Positions 35,311-44,814 of a stretch of DNA of 64,000 nucleotides are shown here, piece after piece; the stretch's first letter is position 1, and every line of letters begins with the position of its first letter. Below the pieces are notes generated by a model. It saw nothing but the letters and a program-made list of their open reading frames with translations, was not told where the DNA came from and did not search any database. The position numbers and the translations under genes are program-made. Source of the stretch: Polytrichum commune (Eukaryota; Streptophyta; Polytrichopsida; Polytrichales; Polytrichaceae); contig OX485803.1 in the NCBI GenBank assembly GCA_950295325.1, positions 72,183,554-72,247,553 of the forward strand, in the 5' to 3' direction.

Positions 35311-35557
35311 TTGGCGTTCACTCTCATAACAAAAACACTAATTATACCTAAAAGGCACGCACCGCCGTGGGCCATGATCGGCCCACGTTATTTGTTTCTC
35401 GGTTACTATAGTGTCCATCCTCGAAAGAGGAGAGTAGTTTTGTCCCAGCTTCCCCATGTCCTATGGGCATCGGGTTGCTGGCATTACGAACGGACACTCT
35501 ATTCACGCCGGCCCCTAAAAGGGACCGGAGTTTCTATCTATCTATCTAGGGAACGTG

Positions 35558-35800
35558 ATGGGAACGTAATGATTGCTAGTTGGTACGAGAGAATACCCGT
35601 TGAGGGTTCTTAATACACTCAACCATTCCAATACACCCACACATGTTTATAAAACCATGCAAATAATCAATTGTAATATGGAAGATCTCATCAATTGTGA
35701 CAAAAGGATTATCTCATAATGGCCCAATTGGCTCATTTTAGTTGGTAAGGCCATAAATTGCTCGATGTAGAATGGACTAGACAAGAAAAAATTCATTTAC
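35558..35800. other. Short spacer
   Basis: Nothing recognised between the LINE and the AT-rich plastid-derived block; the left limit of that block is uncertain. Confidence 0.4.
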
Positions 35801-36570
35801 AAACTCTTCGAGCTAAAATTGATTATTTTTATTATCTAGCTCAAACTATTTATAAAGTATTATGAATAAAATTATGAATATTTTTAAATGAAAATAAGTA
35901 ATATTTTAATTTTGTGAAATATTGATATCATTTTTGTTTATTATTATTTTAAAATTTTACATACAATCTAATTAATTTTTTTTAAAGTTGCTATGCTTAG
36001 TGTGCGACTCATTTAGCTTGATGCTTTTAAGTCATAATAAAAAACCTAAAAAACGTGATGTCTAGTTTATATTAGAAACCAACTCAATAGTTTATTTTGA
36101 AAATGATTCAATAAACTAATTAATAAATAATATTTCTATTCATTTAAAATATTTTTCATAAAAAAATAATTATGAAAATTTATCTTATAATAAAAAACCA
36201 TTCCATATTATTAAATCATATGGTTAAAAAAAACTTTAAAAAAATTAATACACTATAACATCAAAATCAAATTTTCCACAATAATTGAAAATTGAAAATT
36301 GAAGAAATTTACATATAAAATACTAAGAAATTTGACTATATAACAACAAAAATAAAAATCCATCGTAAAATGAATTATTAAATTCTACACAAGGATGGCA
36401 AAATAAAACTTATTTTTATTTTTGTTTAAAATTAAATTATTAATTAAATTATTATATTGTATTTTAAATAATATAATATAGGTGTAATTGTATTTATTAT
36501 AAATTAAATTATAAAAGCTTTGTATTAATTTTTTCTATATTAATTTTTTTAAATTAAAATTTTATTCACA

Positions 36571-36609
36571 AGGAGCCGGATGAAAAAAAACTTGCAAGTT
36601 TGATTTTGT
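36571..36609 (+). other. Group II intron domain V remnant (rpl16 intron 3' end)
   Basis: GAGCCGGATGAAAA followed by CTTGCAAG and TTTGATTTTG keeps the shape of plastid domain V (GAGCCG...CGGTTC), shortly before rpl16 exon 2. Confidence 0.55.
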
Positions 36610-36659
36610 AGTAGAGATTAAATTTAAAAAATCGACTACAATCCGAATAGAACAAAATT

Positions 36660-36862
36660 TCGTAAACAACATAGAGGAAGAATGAAGGGAATAACTACCA
36701 GAGTTAATTATGTTTGTTTTCGTAAGTTTGCTCTTCATGCACTAGAACTAGCTTAGATTATATATAAACAAATAGAAGTAGGACGATGCGCAATTACTTG
36801 TTATGCCTTTCGAGGAGGGAAACTATGGATATGTACATTTCCATATAAACCTATTATTATAC
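36660..36862 (+). pseudogene. rpl16: Plastid rpl16 exon 2 fragment
   Basis: Reads [16 protein letters not shown], then [10 protein letters not shown], a stop, then [20 protein letters not shown], the conserved core of ribosomal protein L16. Changes from the usual sequence (Trp to stop, Arg to Cys twice, Pro to Leu) are all C-to-T type. It ends abruptly where rpoC1 sequence begins on the other strand. Confidence 0.85.
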
Positions 36863-37195
36863 AACCTATTTGATATCTTTCAACTTGAGATTCAATAAAT
36901 TTAACTCCACATTGTTCACAAAATTTTGAATATTTTTCAATTGTTGATATAAAATACAAGCACAAATTTCACTTTTCATAGGGCCAAAAATTATTTCAAA
37001 AAATAATCCATTTTTTTCAAGTTTATACGCTTTATAATGTAAAGTATACAATTTATTTACTTATCCAACTAATTTTTCATTAGGTAAAATTATTTAAGCC
37101 CAACTCCGAATTTTTTCAAGAGAAGCTACCAAAAAATTAACAATTTTTTTAATGGAAAAACCATTTTTTATATTCACTTTAATTTCGAGATGATC
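36863..37195 (-). pseudogene. rpoC1: Plastid rpoC1 5' fragment
   Basis: Minus strand: ASLEKIRSWA, stop, IILPNEKLVG, stop, then [32 protein letters not shown]. This matches the N-terminus of the plastid RNA polymerase beta-prime subunit (usual order IRSWAERxLPNGEIVGQV, YTLHYKTxKPEKNGLF, FGPIKSGICAC). The zinc-binding cysteines downstream are damaged. Stops fit CAA-to-TAA changes. Confidence 0.83.
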
Positions 37196-38454
37196 TTTAT
37201 GTAATTACTTATAATTTTTAGGAATAAAACGAATCTAAAAATAAATAAATTTAAATTTAAAAATTTCCATATTAAAATGTTTAATTTGTAAAACACGGTA
37301 CACCTATGGACAATGATGACACGGGGTCTACACTACCAAGGTCACCGCTAATTCCTCCGGACACTCCTACCTCGCCGACTCTACCCCGATGCAATCCTTC
37401 ACGCGCTACCAGGAGACTGCCCTCGCATTTTGACCTCTTCGATATGGGAGGTTCGGACTCATCAGACGATGCAGACATCGTGGAGACCACTGGCCCCATC
37501 AGTGATAAGATATCTGAATGGGAGGCTTAGAATGACCCTCAATGGCAAGCAACTCGACGTGAGGAATTTGATGCTCTCATTCAAAATCTCACCTGGGAAT
37601 TAGTGGATCGACCCCTTGGCCAACACGTTTTGCACTCTAAGTGGGTCTACAAGGCAAAATCAGAGATTAATCCAACTAGAGTACGCCTCAAGGCTCGTCT
37701 CATTGCACGTGGACTTGAGCAAAAGTTTGGAATCGATTGTAATGAGACGTTCGCACCCATAGTTCGCTGGTCTACACTTCGGGCAATGATTGCTCTATCT
37801 GTCACCTTAGGATGGGAGCTCAATTACATGGATGTGATTACCGCTTTCCTCAACGACAAGTTTAAGGAACGCATCTACATGGCACAACCTCCTAGGTTTG
37901 CTATATCCGGCCATGAGGATAAAGTCTGCCAATTGAATTGGTCGCTTTACGGCTTGAAACAATCTCCTCGACAGTGGTATAAGGAGATTGACAATCATTT
38001 GAGGAATTTTGGATGGACTCGCAATGAGCTCGACCCCAATCTGTACTTTTTAAGACATGATGACACTATCACAGTTCTGATGTTCTACGTTGACGATTTG
38101 CTTATCTTCGGCAGTAGCCAGGAGAGAGTTGCTGAAATCAAAGTGCAACTCGGTCAAAAATATAAGATGAAGGATTTAGGGCTCGTAAACCGTTACCTCG
38201 GCATTGACTTTGTGCGCACAACCGACGGCAAGGTCTTCACAACTACACCATGGAGCTTCTCAAGGAGTGCAACATTGAGCCACGGATGGTCGAAACCATT
38301 CCCTTACCAGTAGGGCTTGTACTGGAGGCGGATACCCACACGACATTAGTCGACGTTTCAGCCTACTGTCATATTGTTGGTAAATTGATCTTCTTATGTC
38401 ACACTCGCCCTGACATTTCCTATGCTGTAGGCATCATGAGTCGTTACATGCACT

Positions 38455-38659
38455 TGTAGAAACCTTGAGCACAAATGCTCATCAAGGAACTAAGACAGAA
38501 ACACTGTCTGGAACTATCTGGTTCAATTGAAGTGAGAGAAGTTCTCAGTATTTGTACAGAAGGTCAAATCCTATTAAAAGAGGCTAACCCTAAGTATCTA
38601 ATCTAAGCTAACCTAAAATATGACTAAATTGACAGCCTTGTGGGCAGTGGGTTCCAACA
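38455..38659 (-). repeat. 3' LTR of the young Copia
   Basis: Minus strand starts TGTTGGAACCCACTG and ends GGTTTCTACA, with TG...CA ends. By eye identical to 43920-44124. Confidence 0.97.
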
Positions 38660-38668
38660 CCCCCTCTT
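38660..38668 (-). other. Polypurine tract
   Basis: Minus strand AAGAGGGGG directly before the 3' LTR; primes plus-strand DNA synthesis in LTR elements. Confidence 0.8.
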
Positions 38669-38728
38669 GCACACAAGGTACTTAGGACGATTGTACAAGT
38701 GTCAGCCAATCCAGAAGCGTGAGAGAAG

Positions 38729-39454
38729 ATGGATTTGCGGCTGAGAGAAGTAACATGGTTGCGCCTGCTCTCGTTGTTGTTGTGGACCATCCTTATGATG
38801 CTGAAGCGTGGGATTACTCAGCTGATCGAGAGAATCGAGGAGAGGGTCTTCGAGAGGAGTGCACATCCTGTGAGCGAGAGAAATCAAGAGGGAGAGATAG
38901 AGGAAAGGACACTACTTCCCCCTCTGAGCGATGAATTGGTGCTTGGACGGATTTGGCCTTTCCTTCACCGAAGGGTGGACATCTCGCTCCTGTGGAGATT
39001 GAGAAGAGTGAACCGTGCCTGGAGAGGAAAGGTAGCTGGGTCGTTGGAATGGGCGGCGTTAGAGGTGGTCAGAGTGGATACGCCAGGTTTGACCCGGTAC
39101 CTCGAGGAGCGGCAGGAGCGACGTCCTCCACTACGAGAGAGAGTTGAAGATGAGTTGCGGGCGATTACCGTGTTGTTTTCGGAGAATCTTGCAGAGCTTT
39201 CTTCACAGTCGGCGTTCCTGCGGGTGGAGATTGGTGCAAGCAGAGCTGATGCAGGAACTTGTAGTTCGACAGGGGATAGGGTCGAGTTCGACCGTTCAAA
39301 TCTGGAAATTGGATGCCCTTGTTGTGGAGAAATGTACCACTATAGTGGAAGTGAGAGTGAACAGGGTGAGGAGGTAGGGTTGAATGAGTCGTGGAGTTCT
39401 ACCTCCGAGAGCTCACTGAGAGTGTTCTTTCCTCGTCATACGGTGAGGGTCTGA
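38729..39454 (+). CDS. Antisense ORF in the young Copia, F-box-like protein, 241 aa
   Basis: An ATG-started open frame on the strand opposite to pol, between pol and the 3' LTR; it overlaps the last 19 bp of pol tail to tail. The N-terminus (MDLRLREVTWLRLLSLLLW) is hydrophobic. Residues about 68-110 (PPLSDELVLGRIWPFLHRR, DISLLWRLRRVNRAWRGK) resemble an F-box: L-P/S-D-E-L-x-x-x-I-W-P, then L-x-x-L-R-R-V-x-R-x-W. A CPCC motif and an acidic Ser/Glu tail follow. F-box proteins link substrates to SCF ubiquitin ligases; whether this one does so is unknown. An intact 241-codon frame in a young element suggests a real, captured gene, but it could also be chance openness in a GC-rich region. Confidence 0.6.
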   Translation: MDLRLREVTWLRLLSLLLWTILMMLKRGITQLIERIEERVFERSAHPVSERNQEGEIEERTLLPPLSDELVLGRIWPFLHRRVDISLLWRLRRVNRAWRGKVAGSLEWAALEVVRVDTPGLTRYLEERQERRPPLRERVEDELRAITVLFSENLAELSSQSAFLRVEIGASRADAGTCSSTGDRVEFDRSNLEIGCPCCGEMYHYSGSESEQGEEVGLNESWSSTSESSLRVFFPRHTVRV

Positions 39455-42400
39455 GAGTTGATATGGCTGCGAAGGTGAAGTCTCTTGCGGCAGCCTTCAA
39501 ACTTAGTTCTTCCGAGAGATTTTGTGAGGATGTCAGCGGGTTGTTCCTGAGAGGGAATGAACTCAACTTTGATGATGTTTTCTTCAACTTTCTGTCTAGT
39601 AAAGTGGAAGTCGATTTCGAAATGCTTGGACCTCTCATGAAACACTGGATTGTAACTGAGCTTGATGCTGCTCTGATTGTCGCAATAGAGATGAGTCGGC
39701 TTGTTGTCAAGAATTTTTAGCTCTCCTAGAAGTCTTCGAATCCATACAGCTTCGCATGAGCACTGAGCGAGAGCTCTGTACTCGGATTCGCATGACGATC
39801 TTGAGGTGCTTGACTGTTTCTTGGAATTCCAGGAAACAGGAGAGTTCCCAATAAAGAAGATGTATGCACCCACAGATATTCTGTCGTCGATGTCTTGGCC
39901 GTAGTCGGCGTCGGTATACCCGTGAAGGTAATTCTCCTCCCCTTGTTTGAAAAACAAGCCTACATCGGGATATCGACGCACGTATCGAAGAATGTGTTTG
40001 GCCGCTTGTAGGTGAGCTTCGCGAGGTTCCTGCATGAACCGGCTGACCACACTCACTGCATGTGTTATGTCAGGTCGGGTTTTGGTTAGGAAGAGTAATT
40101 TACCGACGAGCATCCTATAGATTGTTGCATCAACAGGGGGAGTATCGGAAATCCTAGACAAGACTAGACCCTCGGGAAGAGGAGTGTACGCTGGAGTGCA
40201 GTTGTCCATACTGAAGAGAGTGAGAATACTGAGGGCGTATTCGGTCTGATGCATGTGGAGGCCCGTGGGAACTTTGTCGAATTGCACTCCGAGGTACCTG
40301 TGGAGGGAACCAAGATCGTTGGTCTTGAAAGTGCGTTGTAGGTGATGCTTCAATTGAGTGATGAGTCGGATATCGCTCCCGGTGATGAGGATGTCATCGA
40401 CGTATACTAAGAGAGCGATGGTTTGATTGTGGATATGAGCAAAGTAGAGGTTGGGATCGGCATGGGATTGAATTAGCTTCCAGGCGAGGAGAGCAGTATG
40501 AAGTTGGGCATACCAGGCACGAGGACTTTGCCGCAGTCCATAGAGAGACTTGTGTAATTTGCAGACGAGGTGTTCGGCTCCTCTTCGAATAAATCCAGGG
40601 GGCTGATGCATGTAGACTTCCTCTGTCAGAATTCCATTGAGGAAGGCGGTTAGCACATCGAGTTGATGTATAGGCCAGTTGAGATGTGTGGCTATGGCAA
40701 GAAGGATTCGAATGGTCTCCCATCTGACCACAGGTGCGAAAGTGTCAAAGTAATCAACGCCATTTTTCTGCTCGAAACCCCTGGCAACCAACCGGGCTTT
40801 GTATCGGGGAGGAGTGCCGTTGCTGCTTGTCTTTACTTTGAAGACCCATTTGGAGGTAATGGCTTGCTTGTGAGGAGGGAGAGCAACCAGCGTCCAGGTG
40901 TTGTTGCGATTGATGGAGTCAATTTCCTCTTGCATGGCCGCCTGCCAAAGAGGGTTGGTATGGGCTTGTTTGAAGGTGAGCTCAGACATGAAGTCAGGTG
41001 GAGTTTCTGAGGAGGTGAGCTCGATATTGGCGGCGAAGTCGTGAAGATGACGCGGGAAACGGCGAATCCTGTCGGAGCGGCGAGGAATGATGTGTTCCGT
41101 CGGTGCTGTACTGGGAAGTGATGACCCTGGGAGGTGATCCGTAGAAGCGCTCTCCGGAGATGCAGGCAAGTTGGGGAAGGAAGCAGCTTCGGAGGCAGAT
41201 GGAGTGTTGTCGGTTGCAGGAGTTTGTGGATTGTCGGAGTCTGGTGGAGTGTTGAGAGGCAGTAGTTGAGTGTCGGAGAGCAGATGTTGAGTTTCTTGGG
41301 AAACAAGGAATGGTAGGTTTTCTAAGTGGGTGGGTGCGGGTGTAGAATCGCTGGGAGGGGAAGAGAGGCAATCGGGTTGCTGAGTGAGGTCAACCTGGCT
41401 GTCTTCGTCGATGAAGAGGTCCCTGGAGATGAAGATTTTCTTTGTGGAGGGGCGATAACATCTATAGGCTTTTGCCGCCTCGTCAAAACTAAGTAGTATG
41501 CATTTTTCAGCACGGGGATCTAACTTAGTTTTTGAGGGTTTCGAGACATGAGCGAATACAGGAGATCCAAAAATGCGGAGGTGAGCGATAGTTGGTTTCT
41601 TACCAAGGAAGAGTTCGTTTGGTGTTTTATCGGGGTAGCGTTTCGTTGATCGAAGATTTAGTATGTCGCCCGCGGCCTTCACTGCTTCTGCCCATAGGTG
41701 TCCCGGTAATCCTTTATCCAGGAGCAGACATCTGGTGATGTCTAGTAGAGAGCGATTTCGCCTCTCTGCAATGCCATTTCTTTGTGGTGTGTAAGGGGGA
41801 GTCAATTCATGAGCAATCCCTTTTAGGGAACAAAAGGCTGAGAAGGCCTTTGAAGTGTACTCTCCCCCGTTGTCGGTGCGGAGAGCTCGAACGGTTTGTC
41901 CGGTGGAGTTCTCGACCGAGCGGATGAAGTGCTGGAACTTGTCAAGTACCTGACTCTTTTGGGATATGAAATATACCCAAATTTTTCGGGAGAAGTCATC
42001 TGTGAAGGTAACGAAATATTTCGCTCCTCCGGTGGAGCAGATCCTGAACGGTCCACAGACGTCGGAGTGGATTAGTTCGAGGATTTTTGATGCTTGGAAG
42101 GTGGCGATTTTGGGTAATTTCGTCCTTGTATGTTTGCCGAATTTGCATCCTTCACAGGTCTGTTTGGGAATCTGTATATGTGGCAGACCCTTGACTGCTT
42201 CGGAGGCGATCATCCTTTGCATGCCTCTTGCATGAAAGTGACCAAGCCTCTTGTGCCATAGCACAGCTTGGGAGCGCAGATGGAGAGAGTTAACTTCGGG
42301 TTTGGAGTTGAAAGAGTGACCCTGTATTCTGTAGAGCCCTCTGCCGTTTTCTCTTTGGGCGAAGGCTTCAACCCGTGAAGTGGCATTGTCGAGCACAAAA

Positions 42401-43851
42401 CACCCTGTGTTTTTGAAGATGAGGGTCTTGTGTTGATCTGTTAGGGATCCAACACTGAGCAAGTTTTTAGTAATACCCGGCGTGTAAAGCACAGAAGAAA
42501 TGGTTTTTATTTTGCCAGATTGAGCTTGTATTTCTACATTGCCGACTCCAGTCACATTGTGACTATGACCTCCTGCAGACCGAATCTGAGATCCGCTAAC
42601 TGGACGAATTGCGGAAAACACACTAGAGTCACCTGAAACGTGGTGAGTAGCACCCGAATCGAGGTACCAGGAAGAGTTGTTCTGTGGTGTCTCTAGCATG
42701 TTTAATTCAACTAAGCATGCATCTACTACCTGGTCGGCTAGGAGATCTTCAGTGTCTTCTTCGAAGTCCTCTTGCTGCTCTTCAATGTTGTGTGCCTGTC
42801 CGTTGATGGTGCGGTGCCGTCTCTCTATCACCCTGTGTTCGTAATCTTTTATGCGATCTAAAATGGATTTGAGATCGCATTCTCTCTCAAAGTGTCCCTC
42901 TGCTCCGCAGAAGTTGCACTGATTATTCCTAGGTCTCTCAGATCCCCTAGGTTTAAATCTTGGTTGATAGGAGCCTGCACTGTTTGTACCTCTTGCGGTA
43001 TGTCCGAAGCTTGTGGCTGGTCCCTGGGATCTCGGTGTCGAAGATCCTCCCTGAGTCGTTGAGTTCGGGAATCTGGGATTGGATGTTCCTCCGGTGTCGA
43101 AATGCCTTCGAGGGTGATGTCTGGTGTTCGGTGCAGGGTGGCCGAACCTAGTACCATGCGGGGGTCTTCTCGAATTGTTGCGGTGTATGAATAGGGCCTC
43201 TCCTTCTTCCTGTTGCTGTCTTTCCATCTTGATGAAGGTTTCTTCGGATATCAGCTTGGCCTCCAGTTGTTCATATGTCGGAAGTTTTTGGGCTGCGGTT
43301 TGCATCCTCTTGAAGATCTCGTACTCTTTTGGCAGGTTCTTCAAGGTGTAGTAAACAATGATGTCCTCCGGAATGACTACCTCAACTTCTTCGAGGAGAT
43401 TCGCTACTTCTTTGATTTCTGTGAGATGTGCATCCATAGACACAGATTCAGTTTTGCGAAGCGCAAAGAATTTCTCTATTAGCATGACACGTCTAGGTCC
43501 GCTATCCGATTCGTATCTTGTCTTGAGTCCCGTCCAACATTCGTAAGGGTCGTTGTATCTCCGAAGGATTTTGAGAGCGTTGTTTTTGGCATTACTGTTG
43601 ATAATGCTCAAAACTTGTTGTCTGGCTGTCCTCTCCTCCTCGCCCATGATCTTACTCGGAGCTGTGATGCAGTAGTGGAAACGTCCGTACTTCAGCAGCA
43701 AGTTCTTGATTCGATAAGCCCAGACTCCAAAATTTGCTCCTCCTTCCAAGTGGTAGTTTTCGGGTAAGCTGGTATCCCCGGTCATGGTAAGATGCCGTCT
43801 AGGTCCATCGCTTAACAGACTACTCTCGGTCTCTAGACTAATGGTAGTCAT
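39436..43851 (-). CDS. Copia gag-pol polyprotein, 1471 aa, intact
   Basis: One uninterrupted frame. The order is the classic Copia one: gag (UBN2-type, residues 30-230), CCHC knuckle CNFCGAEGHFEREC (about 310), aspartic protease WYLDSGATHHVSG (about 395), GAG-pre-integrase HHCC zinc finger (LWHKRLGHFH...CEGCKFGKH, 530-590), integrase core with D-D-E (HSDVCGPF, RTDNGGEY, GIAERRNRSLLD), reverse transcriptase (SKWVFKVKTS, FAPVVRWETIRILLA, LDVLTAFLNG, LLVYVDDILITGS near 1150) and RNase H (HGYTDADYGQD, SSCESEYRALAQCS, LYCDNQSSIKL, PADILTKSL). All catalytic motifs are present. The start lies about 70 bp inside the primer-binding site. Confidence 0.97.
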   Translation of the reverse strand: MTTISLETESSLLSDGPRRHLTMTGDTSLPENYHLEGGANFGVWAYRIKNLLLKYGRFHYCITAPSKIMGEEERTARQQVLSIINSNAKNNALKILRRYNDPYECWTGLKTRYESDSGPRRVMLIEKFFALRKTESVSMDAHLTEIKEVANLLEEVEVVIPEDIIVYYTLKNLPKEYEIFKRMQTAAQKLPTYEQLEAKLISEETFIKMERQQQEEGEALFIHRNNSRRPPHGTRFGHPAPNTRHHPRRHFDTGGTSNPRFPNSTTQGGSSTPRSQGPATSFGHTARGTNSAGSYQPRFKPRGSERPRNNQCNFCGAEGHFERECDLKSILDRIKDYEHRVIERRHRTINGQAHNIEEQQEDFEEDTEDLLADQVVDACLVELNMLETPQNNSSWYLDSGATHHVSGDSSVFSAIRPVSGSQIRSAGGHSHNVTGVGNVEIQAQSGKIKTISSVLYTPGITKNLLSVGSLTDQHKTLIFKNTGCFVLDNATSRVEAFAQRENGRGLYRIQGHSFNSKPEVNSLHLRSQAVLWHKRLGHFHARGMQRMIASEAVKGLPHIQIPKQTCEGCKFGKHTRTKLPKIATFQASKILELIHSDVCGPFRICSTGGAKYFVTFTDDFSRKIWVYFISQKSQVLDKFQHFIRSVENSTGQTVRALRTDNGGEYTSKAFSAFCSLKGIAHELTPPYTPQRNGIAERRNRSLLDITRCLLLDKGLPGHLWAEAVKAAGDILNLRSTKRYPDKTPNELFLGKKPTIAHLRIFGSPVFAHVSKPSKTKLDPRAEKCILLSFDEAAKAYRCYRPSTKKIFISRDLFIDEDSQVDLTQQPDCLSSPPSDSTPAPTHLENLPFLVSQETQHLLSDTQLLPLNTPPDSDNPQTPATDNTPSASEAASFPNLPASPESASTDHLPGSSLPSTAPTEHIIPRRSDRIRRFPRHLHDFAANIELTSSETPPDFMSELTFKQAHTNPLWQAAMQEEIDSINRNNTWTLVALPPHKQAITSKWVFKVKTSSNGTPPRYKARLVARGFEQKNGVDYFDTFAPVVRWETIRILLAIATHLNWPIHQLDVLTAFLNGILTEEVYMHQPPGFIRRGAEHLVCKLHKSLYGLRQSPRAWYAQLHTALLAWKLIQSHADPNLYFAHIHNQTIALLVYVDDILITGSDIRLITQLKHHLQRTFKTNDLGSLHRYLGVQFDKVPTGLHMHQTEYALSILTLFSMDNCTPAYTPLPEGLVLSRISDTPPVDATIYRMLVGKLLFLTKTRPDITHAVSVVSRFMQEPREAHLQAAKHILRYVRRYPDVGLFFKQGEENYLHGYTDADYGQDIDDRISVGAYIFFIGNSPVSWNSKKQSSTSRSSCESEYRALAQCSCEAVWIRRLLGELKILDNKPTHLYCDNQSSIKLSYNPVFHERSKHFEIDFHFTRQKVEENIIKVEFIPSQEQPADILTKSLGRTKFEGCRKRLHLRSHINSQTLTV

Positions 43852-43905
43852 GAGGATGATCGGTATCTACTCAATGCTATCGAGACTATCTAAGGCCCTC
43901 GTGAC

Positions 43906-43919
43906 CTGCTCTGATACCA
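43906..43919 (-). other. Primer-binding site (initiator Met tRNA)
   Basis: Minus strand TGGTATCAGAGC follows the 5' LTR directly and is complementary to the 3' end of plant initiator tRNA-Met, the usual Copia primer. Confidence 0.92.
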
Positions 43920-44124
43920 TGTAGAAACCTTGAGCACAAATGCTCATCAAGGAACTAAGACAGAAACACTGTCTGGAACTATCTGGTTCAATTGAAGTGA
44001 GAGAAGTTCTCAGTATTTGTACAGAAGGTCAAATCCTATTAAAAGAGGCTAACCCTAAGTATCTAATCTAAGCTAACCTAAAATATGACTAAATTGACAG
44101 CCTTGTGGGCAGTGGGTTCCAACA
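43920..44124 (-). repeat. 5' LTR of the young Copia
   Basis: 205 bp, identical by eye to the other LTR. It would carry the promoter and poly(A) signals. Confidence 0.97.
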
Positions 44125-44814
44125 GCACTCACCGCAAGCTGCTCACTGGAGTGCCCTCCAACACATTCTTCGTTATTTGAATTACACTCCAGATCTAGGC
44201 ATTCTATTTGATCCCTCTGGCGAGAGCACTTTCCACGGGTTTACTGACCCTGATTACCTGAGTTGCAAAAATACTAGACGCTCGGTTGGCTCGTGCATAT
44301 TTAAGCTCGCAGGTGGACTTGTTTCCTGGGCTAGCAAGCAACAACCAACTGTGAGTGACAGCACCACCGAAGCTAAGTACAAGGCGCTCTCGGAGGTAGC
44401 TAAAGAGGGCGTCTACATCCGCAGACTATTCAACGAGTTAAAAGTTCTCAATTTACTCAAGATTCCCATCTCCTGCCAGGACGAACAGGTGCATCGCGAC
44501 CTTGCTTCTGCGTCTACACCAACTTTGGCCGACCTGCACTTGTCCTGTGATAACCAGGGTGCCCTTAAATTAGCCAAGAACCCACAGTTTCATGCTAAGA
44601 CGAAGCATATAGAGGGCAAACACCACTTTGTTCGTGAAAGTGTGCTAGAGGGGAAAATTCAACTCAAGTACGTGAACACAGACGATAATCCAGCAGACCT
44701 TCTAACCAAGCCGTTACCCAAGCACAAGTTTGAAAAGCATAGATACTTTATTGGCCTTCGCTCTTTGCAAGATGTACAACATGGGCAAATCAACTGAAAC
44801 AACACATATTCTAG

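Larger units (their letters stand above)
33088..35557 (+). mobile_element. 5'-truncated LINE with 11-bp target-site duplication
   Basis: TAGGGAACGTG stands at 33088-33098 and again at 35547-35557. The element (33099-35546) starts inside coding sequence, so it is 5'-truncated, and ends in a (TCTA)n tail directly before the second duplication. A direct target repeat, 5' truncation and a simple-repeat tail are together the marks of target-primed reverse transcription. About 450 bp of 3' non-coding sequence follows the stop. Confidence 0.85.
35801..37290. mobile_element. Nuclear insertion of plastid DNA (NUPT), rearranged and decayed
   Basis: Very AT-rich block. Its right half contains plastid rpl16 exon 2 (+) directly beside the start of rpoC1 (-). 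These lie in different operons in most land-plant plastomes, so the block is either rearranged or made of two joined pieces. 35860-36570 would be the rpl16 group II intron, although only its 3' part is recognisable. Differences from the expected proteins are mainly C-to-T or G-to-A. Confidence 0.75.
38455..44124 (-). mobile_element. Young, intact Copia retrotransposon with identical LTRs
   Basis: 5670 bp, minus strand. LTRs at 38455-38659 (3') and 43920-44124 (5'), 205 bp each, show no difference by eye. Target duplication GCACT at 38450-38454 and 44125-44129. Primer-binding site, polypurine tract and a full-length polyprotein are present, so the copy is recent and could be active. Confidence 0.97.
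37306..44797 (+). pseudogene. Outer Copia pol: reverse transcriptase and RNase H
   Basis: Segment 1 carries a Pro-rich hinge and then the Copia RT (SKWVYKAKSE, FAPIVRWSTLRAMIAL, LNYMDVITAFLND, SLYGLKQSPRQWYKE, FYVDDLLIFGSS). Breaks are a TAG at 37528 (TGG to TAG would fit), a one-base shift near 38240 (frame resumes at MELLKECNIEP), and the 5.67-kb insertion at 38454/44125. Segment 2 carries Copia RNase H (HGFTDPDYLSCKNTRRS, DSTTEAKYKALSEVA, LSCDNQGALKLAKNP, HIEGKHHFVRE, NPADLLTKPL). In the first motif Asp-Ala-Asp is Asp-Pro-Asp. Not functional. Confidence 0.88.

Noticed and set aside
35483-35500. Half copy of the palindrome (TTACGAACGGAC)
   Set aside because: Only one arm is present and it lies in the LINE 3' region; chance match.
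40663-43546. Several 60-115-codon plus-strand frames
   Set aside because: Shadows of the 1471-aa Copia polyprotein on the minus strand.
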